DNA of 64,000 bases from CAIWHR01 sp963713275 (GTDB lineage Bacteria > Pseudomonadota > Gammaproteobacteria > Burkholderiales > Casimicrobiaceae). How positions within the stretch are numbered: the stretch's first letter is position 1; the number at the start of each line of letters is the position of its first letter. The stretch covers positions 124,001-188,000 of the forward strand of contig CAVQLG010000017.1 of the NCBI GenBank assembly GCA_963713275.1, written 5' to 3'. The translations under genes were made by a program, and so were the position numbers. The notes below the pieces were generated by a model. That model saw only the letters and a program-made list of their open reading frames with translations, did not search any database and was not told the origin of the DNA. This document shows, in pieces, positions 17,489 to 27,169 of this stretch.

Positions 17489-18443
17489 ATGGACGCCCGC
17501 GCGCCGGGTAAATCGCCGTCCGAAGCGCCCGCAGCCCGGCCGATGCGGCTCGCGCTGGGACCGTTGCGCTATTACTGGCCCCGGCAGGCGGTGCTCGATT
17601 TCTACGCCGGCGTGGCGCTGGCCCCGGTGGACATCGTCTACCTCGGCGAGACCGTCTGCACGCGACGCAACGAGCTGCGCTTCACGGACTGGCTCGAGAT
17701 TGCCGAGCTGCTCGCCGGCAGCGGCATCGAGGTCGTACTGTCGACGCTGCCGCTCATCGAGTCCGAGGCCGACCTGCGCCTCACGCGCCGGATCGTCGCG
17801 CAGGAGCGCTTCCGCGTCGAGGCCAGCGACATGGGCGCCGTGCGCCTGCTCGCCGCCCGCGGCGCGACCGGCGGCTTCGTCGCCGGGTCGACGCTCAACG
17901 TATTCGGTCCGCGCGCGCTGGAAATCCTGGCGCGCGAAGGTGCCACGCGCTGGGTGAGCCCTCCGGAACTCTCCGGCGTCGCGCTGGCGGCGCTCTCCCG
18001 CGCCGCGCCCGCGGGCGTCGAGACCGAGGTGCTGGCCTGGGGCCGCGTGCCGCTCGCGTACTCGGCGCGCTGCTTTACCGCGCGGCACCACAACCTGCAG
18101 AAGGACCAGTGCGCGTATCGCTGCCTGGGCGCGGCCGACGGGCTGCTCCTGCGCACGCGCGAGGGCGTGCCGTTCCTCAATCTCAACGGCATCGAGACGC
18201 AGTCGGCGGCGGTGTGCACGCTCATCGCCGAGTGCGCAGCTCGCGGCCGCCGGCGTCGACGTCGTGCGCGTGAGCCGCAGGGCGAGCACACGTCGAAGTG
18301 CTCGAGTTGTTTCACGACGTGCTCTGCGGCGCCGCCGATTTCACCGCGGCGCTCGCCCGTTCGCGCGAGCTTCTGCCCGGCCCGCCGTGCAACGGTTCTG
18401 GTACGGCCGGCCCGGCGCCGACTGGGTGCCGGCCACGACGTGA
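17489..18443 (+). pseudogene. ubiV: UbiV (O2-independent ubiquinone hydroxylation), several frameshifts
   Basis: Second subunit of the UbiUV complex, U32 family. The reading is intact from about 17543 (MRLALGPLRYYWP) through VDIVYLGETVCTRRNELRF, GIEVVLSTLPLIES, FRVEASDMGAVRLLA, PLAYSARCFTARHHNLQKD, CAYRC and FLNLNGIETQSA. After 18230 the expected continuation (QLAAAGVDVVRVSPQGEHTSK, in two pieces, then VLELFHDVLCGAADF, ending GADWVPATT) appears only when about five single bases are restored: near 18232, 18236, 18276, 18297 and 18383. The four cysteines typical of UbiV are present in the readable part. ATG 17489 follows the ubiU stop by four bases; ATG 17543 fits the family start better. Confidence 0.85.
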
Positions 18444-18456
18444 GCGCCCGCGACCG

Positions 18457-18918
18457 ATGCTGCCCCGCCTCCCCCCGTTCACCGTTCCACCGCCGGTGGC
18501 GGCGATCGCGGCATGCCTGCCGGCCTGGCCGGCCGCGTGGGTGCTTTCGCGTGCGCTCGATTTCGGCACGGACCGGATCGTCTCCCGCGCCGCGCTCGAG
18601 CCGCTCGTCGGCCGGCGGTTCGCGCTGCGGGCGGTCGACCTCGACGTCACCGTCTGTTTCGAGTGCACGGCGCAGGGCTTTCGACCCGCCGTGCCGACGG
18701 ACCGGCCGGACCTCGCCATCGCGGCGACGGTGCGGGACTTCATCGCGCTCGGCCTGCGCGAGGAGGATCCCGACACGTTGTTCTTCGCCCGAAGGCTCAC
18801 GGTCGAGGGCGACACCGAGCTCGGCCTCCACGTCAAGAATCTGCTCGACGGCATCGACTGGGCGACCGTCGTCGCCACGCTGAGGCCGCCCCTTCCGAGC
18901 CGTTGCGCCGCTGGCTGA
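18457..18918 (+). CDS. ubiT: UbiT (SCP2-domain ubiquinone accessory protein), C-terminus probably frameshifted
   Basis: Lipid-binding SCP2-fold protein required with UbiUV for anaerobic ubiquinone synthesis. The diagnostic block EEDPDTLFFARRLTVEGDTELGLHVKNL (two overlapping pieces) is nearly identical to E. coli UbiT, and VGRRFALRAVDLDVTVCF precedes it. The annotated frame stops at 18918 with an unconvincing PSRCAAG tail. One added base near 18898 instead gives LPEPLRRWLTER ending at 18929, which is more plausible. It follows ubiV after 13 bases; order ubiU-ubiV-ubiT suggests one operon. Confidence 0.85.
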   Translation: MLPRLPPFTVPPPVAAIAACLPAWPAAWVLSRALDFGTDRIVSRAALEPLVGRRFALRAVDLDVTVCFECTAQGFRPAVPTDRPDLAIAATVRDFIALGLREEDPDTLFFARRLTVEGDTELGLHVKNLLDGIDWATVVATLRPPLPSRCAAG

Positions 18919-18974
18919 CCGAAAGGTGAGGAACGGTGAGCGCGGCGCCTGCCCGCGCCGCGCACTCGGCCCGT

Positions 18975-19004
18975 TTGGCGCCGCCCGCCGAGTCCGCGTA
19001 AAAT
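18975..19004 (+). promoter_or_regulatory. Predicted sigma-70 promoter of alaS
   Basis: TTGGCG at 18975-18980 and TAAAAT at 18999-19004 are separated by 18 bases and lie 83 bases before the alaS ATG. Fair match to the sigma-70 consensus in a very GC-rich context. Confidence 0.5.
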
Positions 19005-19086
19005 CGGGCGTTTTCCTCCATCTGCACGCCGCGGAGCCCCATCGGACCGAACCTGCGGGCCGAACCCGTGCGCAGCCGCGACCGCC

Positions 19087-21708
19087 ATGACCGCCGCCGA
19101 GATCCGCAGCAAGTTCCTGCAGTACTTCGCCGACCGCGGGCACACGATCGTGCCGTCGTCTTCGCTGGTGCCGGCCAACGACCCGACACTGCTGTTCGTC
19201 AACTCCGGGATGGTCCAGTTCAAGGACGTCTTCCTCGGCGTCGACAAGCGCCCCTACGTGCGCGCGGTGTCGTCGCAGCGCAGCGTGCGTGCCGGGGGCA
19301 AGCACAACGACCTCGAGAACGTCGGCTACACCGCGCGGCACCACACGTTCTTCGAGATGCTGGGCAACTTCAGCTTCGGAGACTACTTCAAGCGCGACGC
19401 GATCCGCTTCGCCTGGGAGCTTCTGACCAAGGTCTACGGCTTGCCGGCGCAGCGGCTGTGGACGACCGTCTACGTCGACGACGACGAGGCGTTCGACCTG
19501 TGGACGAAGGACATCGGCGTGCCCGCCGAGCGCTGCGTGCGCATCGGCGACAACAAGGGGGCGAAGTACGCGAGCGACAACTTCTGGCAGATGGCCGACA
19601 CCGGCCCCTGCGGGCCGTGCTCGGAGATCTTCTACGACCACGGCCCCGAGGTCTGGGGCGGGCCCCCGGGCTCGCCCGAGTCCGAGGGCGACCGCTACAT
19701 CGAGATCTGGAACCTCGTGTTCATGCAGTTCAACCGCGACGAACACGGCGTGCTGCACCCGCTGCCGAAGCCCTCGGTCGACACCGGCATGGGCCTGGAG
19801 CGGCTCGCCGCGGTGCTGCAGCACGTGCACTCGAACTACGAGATCGACCTCTTTCAGGACCTGATACGCGCCGCGGTGCGCGAGACCGGCGCCACCGACT
19901 ACCTCAATCCCTCGCTGCGGGTGATCGCCGACCACATCCGCGCCTGCGCGTTCCTGATCGTCGACGGCGTGATCCCGGCGGCGGACGGCCGCGGCTACGT
20001 GCTGCGCCGGATCGTTCGCCGCGCGATCCGCCACGGCTACAAGCTGGGCCAGAAGCAGCCGTTCTTCCATCGGCTGGTGGACGATCTCGACCGCGTGATG
20101 GGCGAGGCGTACCCCGAACTCACGCGCGAGAAGGCGCGGGTCGCGCAGGTGTTGAAGGCCGAGGAGGAGCGCTTCGGGGAGACGCTGGAGAACGGCATGC
20201 GCATCCTCGGCGAGGCGCTCGCCGGCGGCCGGAAGACGCTCGACGGCGAAACCGCGTTTGCCCTCTACGACACGTTCGGTTTTCCGCTGGACCTCACGGC
20301 CGACATCTGCCGCGAGCGCGATGTCGCCGTCGACGAGGCCGGGTTCGAGGCGGCGATGATGAAGCAGCGCGAGCGGGCGCGTGCCGCGAGCCAGTTCCGC
20401 ATGGACGCCCAGCTCGAGTACGGCGGCCCGAAGACGCTGTTCCGCGGCTACGAGCAGCTCTCCACCCCCGGCCGCGTGACGGCGCTCTACCGCGACGGGA
20501 CGCCGGTCGCCTCGCTTCTCGCCGGCGAGCGCGGCGTGGTGGTGCTCGACCAGACGCCGTTCTACGCCGAGTCGGGCGGCCAGGTCGGCGACCGCGGCGA
20601 GCTCTCGATCGGCGGCGTGTGCCTCACGCTGTTCGCCGTCCATGACACGCAGAAGATCCAGCCCGAGGTGTTCGGGCACGTCGGCGAGGTCAAGACCGGC
20701 GAGCTCAAGCTCCACGACACGGTTGCCGCCGAGGTCGACTTCGCCGCGCGCGCCCGCACGATGCGCAACCACTCGGCGACGCACCTCATGCACAAGGCAC
20801 TGCGCGAGGTGCTGGGCCCGCACGTCCAGCAGAGGGGCTCGCTGGTCGACCCCGACAAGACGCGCTTCGACTTCGCGCACGGGGCGCCGCTGACCGACGA
20901 GGAAATCCGCCGCGTCGAGCAGATCGTGAACGCCGAGATCCTGGCCAACCCGGCCACGCACGCGCGGGTGCTGCCGCTCGAGGAAGCGCAGAAGTCCGGC
21001 GCGATGATGCTGTTCGGCGAGAAGTACGGCGACGAGGTTCGCGTGCAGGACATCGGCAGCTCGCGCGAGCTCTGCGGCGGCACGCACGTCGCGCGCACCG
21101 GCGACATCGGCTTCTTCAAGGTCGTCTCCGAGGGCGGCATCGCCGCCGGCGTGCGGCGGATCGAGGCGGTGACCGGCGACAACGCGCTCGCCTGGGTCCA
21201 GGCGCAGGAAGCGAAGATCGCCGCGACCGCGGCCGCGCTCAAGGCCCCGCCCGCGGAGATCGAGGCCAAGATCGGCCACCTCGTCGAGCACAACCGCGCG
21301 CTGGAGAAGGAAGTCGCGCGGCTGCGCGGCCAGCTCGCGGCGAGCAAGCTCGACAGCGTGCTGGCCGGCGGCATCCGCACGGTCAAGGGGGTGAAGGCCG
21401 TGGCCCTGGTGCTGGACGGCGCCGACGCCACCGTGCTGCGCGAGTCGCTCGACAAGGTCAAGGACCGGCTGGAAAGCGGCGTCGCGGTGCTGGCGACCGT
21501 CGCCGACGGCAAGGTGTCGCTCATCGCCGGGGTCACCAAGGATCTCACCGCGCGGGTCAAGGCGGGGGAGCTCGTCAACCACGTCGCGCAGCAGGTCGGC
21601 GGCAAGGGCGGCGGGCGTCCCGACATGGCGCAGGCGGGCGGCACCAAGCCCGAAGGCCTCAAGGACGCGCTCTCGTCGATCGAAGCGTGGCTTGGCGAGC
21701 GGCTGTGA
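19087..21708 (+). CDS. alaS: Alanyl-tRNA synthetase
   Basis: Class II synthetase charging tRNA-Ala; 873 residues, full family length. Order of domains: aminoacylation core (SSSLVPANDPTLLFVNSGMV, ARHHTFFEMLGNFSFGDYF, motif 2 region GPCGPCSEIFYD, VDTGMGLERLA), tRNA-recognition helices, the editing domain with the zinc-binding HSATHLMHKALREVLG and the later SRELCGGTHVARTGDIG, and a C-terminal coiled coil plus C-Ala domain ending KPEGLKDALSSIEAWLGE. ATG 19087 gives the canonical TAAEIRSKFLQYF start. It is intact across 2.6 kb although the adjacent ubi genes have many frameshifts. Confidence 0.98.
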   Translation: MTAAEIRSKFLQYFADRGHTIVPSSSLVPANDPTLLFVNSGMVQFKDVFLGVDKRPYVRAVSSQRSVRAGGKHNDLENVGYTARHHTFFEMLGNFSFGDYFKRDAIRFAWELLTKVYGLPAQRLWTTVYVDDDEAFDLWTKDIGVPAERCVRIGDNKGAKYASDNFWQMADTGPCGPCSEIFYDHGPEVWGGPPGSPESEGDRYIEIWNLVFMQFNRDEHGVLHPLPKPSVDTGMGLERLAAVLQHVHSNYEIDLFQDLIRAAVRETGATDYLNPSLRVIADHIRACAFLIVDGVIPAADGRGYVLRRIVRRAIRHGYKLGQKQPFFHRLVDDLDRVMGEAYPELTREKARVAQVLKAEEERFGETLENGMRILGEALAGGRKTLDGETAFALYDTFGFPLDLTADICRERDVAVDEAGFEAAMMKQRERARAASQFRMDAQLEYGGPKTLFRGYEQLSTPGRVTALYRDGTPVASLLAGERGVVVLDQTPFYAESGGQVGDRGELSIGGVCLTLFAVHDTQKIQPEVFGHVGEVKTGELKLHDTVAAEVDFAARARTMRNHSATHLMHKALREVLGPHVQQRGSLVDPDKTRFDFAHGAPLTDEEIRRVEQIVNAEILANPATHARVLPLEEAQKSGAMMLFGEKYGDEVRVQDIGSSRELCGGTHVARTGDIGFFKVVSEGGIAAGVRRIEAVTGDNALAWVQAQEAKIAATAAALKAPPAEIEAKIGHLVEHNRALEKEVARLRGQLAASKLDSVLAGGIRTVKGVKAVALVLDGADATVLRESLDKVKDRLESGVAVLATVADGKVSLIAGVTKDLTARVKAGELVNHVAQQVGGKGGGRPDMAQAGGTKPEGLKDALSSIEAWLGERL

Positions 21709-22075
21709 CGGGGCGCAGTCCGCGCGCGTCACGCGGCGCCGGCCGAAGGTGGTGAGGCCCTCGGTTGGGGCGGGGCGCCGAACCCCCCGCCGTCGCGTTG
21801 GCAGGAGGTTGTTCCGGTTGCTGCCAAGCGCTATGATGCGCTGCAGCAACCCAGGCGTCGGCGCTGGAGCTGACCGGCTGCGGGGCGGCCGCGTTCCGAT
21901 GCTCGGCCGCGCCGGCGGCGCTGCCTGAACAACCGCGCCGCGGCCGCCGGAGGGGGTGCTCGGCGTGCAGTGGCCCGTCGTGCAACGCTTGCGCGAAGGC
22001 GGGAGAGGCAATGCGTCGGTATTGTGGGCCCGCCTGCCTGCGCAGCGGCGCCGTTGGCCACCTGAAGGCATCGTG
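21709..22075 (+). other. Non-coding gap before kup with a possible promoter
   Basis: No gene is supported in these 367 bases. TTGTTC at 21809-21814 and TATGAT at 21832-21837 with a 17-base spacer could be the kup promoter, leaving a leader of about 230 bases. I did not recognise a riboswitch in the leader. Confidence 0.35.
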
Positions 22076-23950
22076 ATGTCCGGGCAAGCGAGCAAAGGGC
22101 GTTCGTCTGCGCTGGTCGTGGGCGCGATCGGCGTCGTCTTCGGCGACATTGGCACGAGTCCGCTCTACGCGCTCAAGGAGACCTTCGCCGGCCATCACGC
22201 GATGGCCGTGGCGCCGGCGAGCATCCTGGGCGTGCTGTCGCTCATCTTCTGGACGATCATGGCGCTGGTCACGCTGAAATACGTGGCCATCATCATGCGC
22301 GCCGACAACCGGGGCGAGGGCGGCAGCCTCGCCTTGCTCGCCCGGGTGACGGAACTGACCCGGAACTCGAATGCCGCGTGGCTCGTGACCATGCTCGGCA
22401 TCTTCGCCGCCGCGCTGTTCTATGGCGACAGCATGATCACGCCGGCCATCTCCGTGCTGAGCGCGGTCGAGGGTCTGAACACGGTCGCGCCGCAGCTCAA
22501 GGACTACGTGCTGCCGATCACGGCGGTCGTCCTCACCGGGCTGTTCTGGATCCAGCGGCACGGCACCGGCGTCGTCGGCCGGTTCTTCGGGCCGGTCATG
22601 TGCGCCTGGTTCGTCGTCCTGGCGGTCCTGGGCACGATCAGCATTTGGGAGGCTCCGGCGGTGCTGGCGGCGCTCAATCCGGCGCACGCCGTCGGGTTCC
22701 TGGTTCACGATCCGTGGCACAGCTTCCTCGCGCTCGGGGCGATCGTGCTCTCGGTGACTGGCGGCGAGGCGCTCTACACGGACATGGGTCACTTCGGCAA
22801 ATTCCCGATCCGCGCCGCCTGGTTCGGTCTGGTGCTGCCGGCGCTGGTACTGAACTATTACGGTCAAGGGGCGTTGCTGCTCAAGGATCCGTCTGCGATC
22901 GCGAACCCGTTCTACCTTCTGGCGCCCGACTGGGCGCTGATCCCGATGGTCGTGCTGGCGACCGCGGCAACCGTGATCGCCTCGCAGGCGGTGATCTCCG
23001 GCGCCTTCTCGGTGGCCCGGCAGGCCGTGCAGCTCGGCTATCTGCCGCGGATGCGGATCGTGCACACGTCCGACAGAGAGGCGGGGCAGATCTACGTTCC
23101 GTTCACCAACTGGACGCTCTACCTCGCCGTGATGGCGCTGGTGTTCGGTTTCAAGTCGTCCAGCAACCTGGCGGCGGCGTACGGGATCGCGGTGACCGGC
23201 ACGATGATGATCGACACGATCCTGGTCTCGTTCGTCGCGTTGCTCGCCTGGCGGTGGAATCCCTGGCTCGCCGCGCCGCTGCTCGGCGGGCTGTTGCTCA
23301 TCGATCTCGCCTTCTTCTCGGCCAATGCGATCAAGCTGCTGCAGGGCGGCTGGTTCCCGATCGTCATTGCCATCGCCTCGTTCGCGACGCTGACGACCTG
23401 GCGCCGGGGCCGCAAATTGCTGTTCGAGGAAATGGGCAACCTGACGATGGCCCTCGATCAGTTCATGCGCTCGATCGAAAGGCAGCCGCCACAGCGTGTG
23501 CCGGGCACCGCCGTGTACCTCACCGCACGACCGGAGGGCGCGCCGTCGGCGCTACTGCACAACCTCAAGCACAACGACGTGCTCCACAGCCGCAACGTTC
23601 TCACCACGGTCCGTACCGCGGAAATCCCCTACGTCGAGGACAAGGACAGAATCAAGATCGAGGACCTGGGGCGGGGCTTCTACCGCTTGTTCGTGCATTA
23701 CGGCTTCATGGAGCAACCGGACATACCCAAGGCGCTCGCCGCCTGCGCCGGAAAGGGTCTCGCCTTCGATCTCGACAAGACGTCGTTCTTCCTGAGCCGG
23801 GAGATCGTCGTTCCAGCGATGGCGCCGCCGATGGCATTGTGGCGCGAGCGTTACTTCATCTGGATGCTGCGCAACGCCCAGAGCGCCACCGAGTACTTCC
23901 GCATCCCGCCCGAGCGTGTCGTCGAGCTGGGGACGCTGGTCGAGATCTGA
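22076..23950 (+). CDS. kup: Potassium uptake protein Kup
   Basis: Inner-membrane K+/H+ symporter of the KUP/HAK family, 624 residues. It starts with the conserved GAIGVVFGDIGTSPLYALKE, followed by GEGGSLALLARV, FYGDSMITPAISVLSAVEG, SVTGGEALYTDMGHFG, LVLNYYGQGALLL, SQAVISGAFSVARQAVQLGY and GQIYVPFTNW. About twelve transmembrane helices cover residues 10-430, and a cytosolic domain with HNLKHNDVLHSRN follows. ATG 22076 was taken; a GTG three bases upstream is possible. Constitutive low-affinity K+ uptake is the family role. A Kef-type antiporter and other ion-stress genes lie 4-10 kb further on. Confidence 0.97.
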   Translation: MSGQASKGRSSALVVGAIGVVFGDIGTSPLYALKETFAGHHAMAVAPASILGVLSLIFWTIMALVTLKYVAIIMRADNRGEGGSLALLARVTELTRNSNAAWLVTMLGIFAAALFYGDSMITPAISVLSAVEGLNTVAPQLKDYVLPITAVVLTGLFWIQRHGTGVVGRFFGPVMCAWFVVLAVLGTISIWEAPAVLAALNPAHAVGFLVHDPWHSFLALGAIVLSVTGGEALYTDMGHFGKFPIRAAWFGLVLPALVLNYYGQGALLLKDPSAIANPFYLLAPDWALIPMVVLATAATVIASQAVISGAFSVARQAVQLGYLPRMRIVHTSDREAGQIYVPFTNWTLYLAVMALVFGFKSSSNLAAAYGIAVTGTMMIDTILVSFVALLAWRWNPWLAAPLLGGLLLIDLAFFSANAIKLLQGGWFPIVIAIASFATLTTWRRGRKLLFEEMGNLTMALDQFMRSIERQPPQRVPGTAVYLTARPEGAPSALLHNLKHNDVLHSRNVLTTVRTAEIPYVEDKDRIKIEDLGRGFYRLFVHYGFMEQPDIPKALAACAGKGLAFDLDKTSFFLSREIVVPAMAPPMALWRERYFIWMLRNAQSATEYFRIPPERVVELGTLVEI

Positions 23951-24033
23951 TTGCATGGCCATGTGCTGCGCCCCGCCCGGCGGGCTCGGGCCGATGACGA
24001 CTTCCCGACGACTTCCCGAAACAGGAGTTTCCG

Positions 24034-24486
24034 ATGATGCGTCTTCCATCTCTTCCGCACCTTCGAGGCCTTGGCTCGTGCGCTGCGCTCTTGCTCGTCG
24101 CCTGCGTGGCGCAGGCCGGCGGGATCCTGACCGCGCCGCAGGCCCAGGAACAGGTCAAGGCGGGGACGATCACCCTGATCGACATCCGCACGCCCGAGGA
24201 GTGGCGGCAAACGGGTGTTGCCGCGGGGGCGGTGCCGATCAACATGCTCACCCCCAAGCCGCCCCAAGGGTTTCTGGAAGCGCTTCTGGCTCGGGTGAAG
24301 GGGGACCGCGATGCTCCGATCGCACTGATCTGCCGCACGGGAAACCGGTCGAGCCAGCTGCAGAGGTTCCTGGAGGCGGAGGGTTTCAGCCGCGTCTACA
24401 ACGTCAAGGAGGGGATGGCGGGGAGCACGGCGGGTCCTGGCTGGATCACTCGGGGGTTGCCGGTCGATTCGTGCCAACAGTGCTGA
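24034..24486 (+). CDS. Periplasmic rhodanese-domain protein
   Basis: Single-domain rhodanese (sulfurtransferase fold) of 150 residues with an N-terminal signal peptide (about residues 1-28, LLLVACVAQAG; Cys24 might instead be lipidated). The domain has TLIDIRTPEEWRQTGVA, GAVPINM and the active-site loop ALICRTGNRSS, whose cysteine carries the persulfide in active members. A second pair of cysteines at the very end (CQQC) is unusual and might bind metal or take part in thiol exchange. It stands alone between kup and comEC, and its partner is unknown. Confidence 0.88.
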   Translation: MMRLPSLPHLRGLGSCAALLLVACVAQAGGILTAPQAQEQVKAGTITLIDIRTPEEWRQTGVAAGAVPINMLTPKPPQGFLEALLARVKGDRDAPIALICRTGNRSSQLQRFLEAEGFSRVYNVKEGMAGSTAGPGWITRGLPVDSCQQC

Positions 24487-24662
24487 GATCCTCGCCAAGG
24501 CGTCGGGGCGCAGCGCGAGGTCGACCGCGCAGTAAGCCGACAGGATCACCGGAGTAGGTCCGGAGCAGGTCCGCCGCGCGCCCACCGCAGTTCGGCCGGG
24601 TGGACGATGGCCGGCCGGGTCGGGAACGGGTTTGATGGACGGGTTCGCGAACCTCGTCCGCC

Positions 24663-27113
24663 ATGTCCCGACCGCCCTGCCTGCCGCTCGTCCTGCTGGG
24701 ATTCGCGGCGGGGGTCGGCAGCCTGCAACTGCAGGCCGAGCTGCCCCCTTGGCCGGCGGCGTTCGCGGCTGCCGGGCTGTGCGCTGCCGTGCTTGCGCTG
24801 CGCTGGCAGCAGTCCTCGGCGATGGCGCTCGCCGCCCTACTCGGGCCGCCGCTCGCCATGGCGGCGGCGCTGCTCTTCGGCTTCGGCTACGCGGCATGGC
24901 GCGCCGAGTTGCGGCTCGCCGACGCGCTGCCGCCCGAGTGGGAGGGCGAGGACGTCGTCGTCGTCGGGGTGATCGACGACCTGCCGCACGCATCCGAGCG
25001 TGGCGCCCGTTTCACGCTGGCGGTGGAATCGGTCCACACCGCGGGTGCCGTCGTTCCGCGGCGATTGTCGCTCGCCTGGTACCACCAATGGCAGAAGGGG
25101 GGGCCGCAGGACGCCGTCCCGCAGCTCGTCGCCGGCGAGCGCTGGCGGCTCACGCTGCGCCTCAAGCGCCCGCACGGCACCGCCAACCCGCACGGCTTCG
25201 ACGTCGAGGCCTGGCTCCTCGAGAACAACCTGCGCGCGACCGGCTACGTGCGCTCGGACGTGGCCAATCGCCGGGAGGACGCCTTTGCCGGGCGGCCGAC
25301 CGACTACGTCCAGCGTGCGCGCTCGCGCGTACGCGACCGGATCCTGGCCGCACTGCCCGACTCTCCGACCGCCGGTGTCGTGGTGGCGCTGGCGATCGGC
25401 GATCAGCGTTCGATCAGCGAGGCGCAATGGCAGGTCTTCAACCGCACCGGCGTCACCCACCTGGTGTCGATCTCCGGCCTGCACGTCACTGTCTTCGCCG
25501 CGCTGACGGCCGCGCTCACCGGCGCGCTCGCCCGCCGCAGCGTTGTGCTTACGTCACGGTTTCCGTCGCGGCGCGTGGCGGTAGCCGCCGGCGTCGTCGC
25601 GGCGACGGCCTACGTGCTGCTGGCGGGCGCGCAGGTGCCGGCGCAGCGGACGCTGCTCATGCTCGCGGTCGCCGCCATCGGCCTGTGGCTGTCCCGTCCC
25701 GGTAGCGCGGCACTGGTATGGCTGTGGGCGCTGGTCGCGGTGCTGGCGCACGATCCCTGGGCGCCGCTTGCCGCCGGGTTCTGGCTGTCGTTCGGCGCCG
25801 TGGGCCTGCTGCTCTACGGCGCGGGCGGCCGGATCGCCCCGCCCCGAGCCACCGGCTGGACGCAGCGCCTCGGACGCGCCTTCCGGGCGGCCGTGCGCGC
25901 GCAGTGGCTGGTCACGATCGGCATCGTGCCCCTGACGCTGGCCCTGTTCCAGCAGGTGTCCGTGATCTCGCCGCTGGCCAACGCGGTCGCCATCCCGGTG
26001 ATCACCTTCGGCGTCGTGCCGCTGGCGCTGGGGGGAATCTTCCTTCCGGCGGACCTCCTGTGGCGGGCTGCGGACGGCCTCTTCGCCGTGCTGATGGGCG
26101 CGCTGGAGGCGATGGCGGGCCTGCCGGGCGCGGTGTGGCAGCAGCATGCGCCGCCGGCCTGGGCGCTGCCCGCGGCACTGCTCGGCGTCGCCTGGCTCGT
26201 CGCGCCGCGCGGCGTGCCGGGCCGAATGCTGGGGTCGATCTGGCTCTTGCCGCTGTTCGTCGTCGTGCCGCCGCGACCGGCCGCCGGGGAATTCCGCTTG
26301 ACCGTGCTCGACGTCGGCCAGGGTCTCGCGGTCGTCGTGGAAACGCACCGCCGGACGCTGCTCTACGACACCGGTCCGCGCTACCACGACACGGCGGACG
26401 CCGGCAGCCGCATCGTCGCGCCGTTCCTGCGCGCCATCGGCGTCGCGCGTCTGGATGCGATCGTCGTCTCGCACCAGGACAGCGACCACAGCGGCGGTCT
26501 GCGCAGCGTGCGGCAGGTGACTCCGGTCGCGAGCCTGCTCACGTCGCTGCCCGCCGATGCCGCCGCCGACGGGCCCGGCCCCGCCGGCGGCGATTTGCCG
26601 GAACGTTGCCTCGCCGGTCGGCGCTGGACCTGGGACGGAGTGACGTTCGCGTTGCTGCATCCGCTGCCTGCGCACTACGCGAATCCGCGCACGCGCAGCA
26701 ACGACCTGTCCTGCGTGCTGCGCATCGATTCGGCGCACGGCAGCGTGCTCCTGCCGGGCGACATCGAAGCGGCAAGCGAGCTGGAACTCGTCGCTCGCGA
26801 CCCCGCCGCGCTCAAGGCGGACGTTCTGGTCGTCCCGCACCACGGCAGCCGCACGTCGTCGACGCCGCCCTTCGTCGCTGCCGTGGCGCCCGGCGTGGCG
26901 GTGTTCACGCCCGGCTACCGCAACCGCTTCGGCCATCCCCGGCCGGAGGTCGTGGCCCGCTACCACATGGCGCAGCGGTATCGAACCGACCTCGACGGCG
27001 CGCTGACGTTCACGTTCGCCGCCGGCGCCGCGCCCACGCCCCAGGCCGAGCGCGTGCGCCGGCGGCGCTACTGGCAGGATCCCCCCCGTCCGGAGGCTTC
27101 GGCGCTCGATTGA
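24663..27113 (+). CDS. comEC: DNA internalisation competence protein ComEC/Rec2
   Basis: Inner-membrane channel for uptake of single-stranded DNA during natural transformation, 816 residues. Order: short N-terminal transmembrane segments, an OB-like DUF4131 region, the Competence domain with many helices from about residue 220 (GVVVALAIGDQRSISEAQW, TGVTHLVSISGLHVTVFAAL) to 510, and a C-terminal metallo-beta-lactamase-type nuclease domain. That last domain has LDVGQGLAVVVET, the metal motif VSHQDSDHSGG, VLLPGDIE and VVPHHGSRTSSTP. It is intact. Other competence genes are not in the window. No obvious cotranscribed neighbour; it converges on vapC. Confidence 0.95.
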   Translation: MSRPPCLPLVLLGFAAGVGSLQLQAELPPWPAAFAAAGLCAAVLALRWQQSSAMALAALLGPPLAMAAALLFGFGYAAWRAELRLADALPPEWEGEDVVVVGVIDDLPHASERGARFTLAVESVHTAGAVVPRRLSLAWYHQWQKGGPQDAVPQLVAGERWRLTLRLKRPHGTANPHGFDVEAWLLENNLRATGYVRSDVANRREDAFAGRPTDYVQRARSRVRDRILAALPDSPTAGVVVALAIGDQRSISEAQWQVFNRTGVTHLVSISGLHVTVFAALTAALTGALARRSVVLTSRFPSRRVAVAAGVVAATAYVLLAGAQVPAQRTLLMLAVAAIGLWLSRPGSAALVWLWALVAVLAHDPWAPLAAGFWLSFGAVGLLLYGAGGRIAPPRATGWTQRLGRAFRAAVRAQWLVTIGIVPLTLALFQQVSVISPLANAVAIPVITFGVVPLALGGIFLPADLLWRAADGLFAVLMGALEAMAGLPGAVWQQHAPPAWALPAALLGVAWLVAPRGVPGRMLGSIWLLPLFVVVPPRPAAGEFRLTVLDVGQGLAVVVETHRRTLLYDTGPRYHDTADAGSRIVAPFLRAIGVARLDAIVVSHQDSDHSGGLRSVRQVTPVASLLTSLPADAAADGPGPAGGDLPERCLAGRRWTWDGVTFALLHPLPAHYANPRTRSNDLSCVLRIDSAHGSVLLPGDIEAASELELVARDPAALKADVLVVPHHGSRTSSTPPFVAAVAPGVAVFTPGYRNRFGHPRPEVVARYHMAQRYRTDLDGALTFTFAAGAAPTPQAERVRRRRYWQDPPRPEASALD

Positions 27114-27144
27114 CGCAGTGCGCCCGGGCGCCGGGATTCGCATT

Positions 27145-27159
27145 GAGACGCGCCGTCTC
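27145..27159. terminator. Short inverted repeat between convergent comEC and vapC
   Basis: GAGACG-CGC-CGTCTC is a perfect 6-3-6 hairpin in the 56-base gap between two converging genes. It could act as a weak bidirectional terminator, but it has no T-tract on either side. Confidence 0.3.
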
Positions 27160-27169
27160 GGGACCAGCC

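Noticed and set aside
17638..22155. Very long minus-strand reading (about 1500 codons) opposite ubiV, ubiT and alaS
   Set aside because: Antisense shadow typical of DNA with G or C in third positions; composition rich in Arg, His, Val, no motifs, and it overlaps well-supported genes on the other strand.
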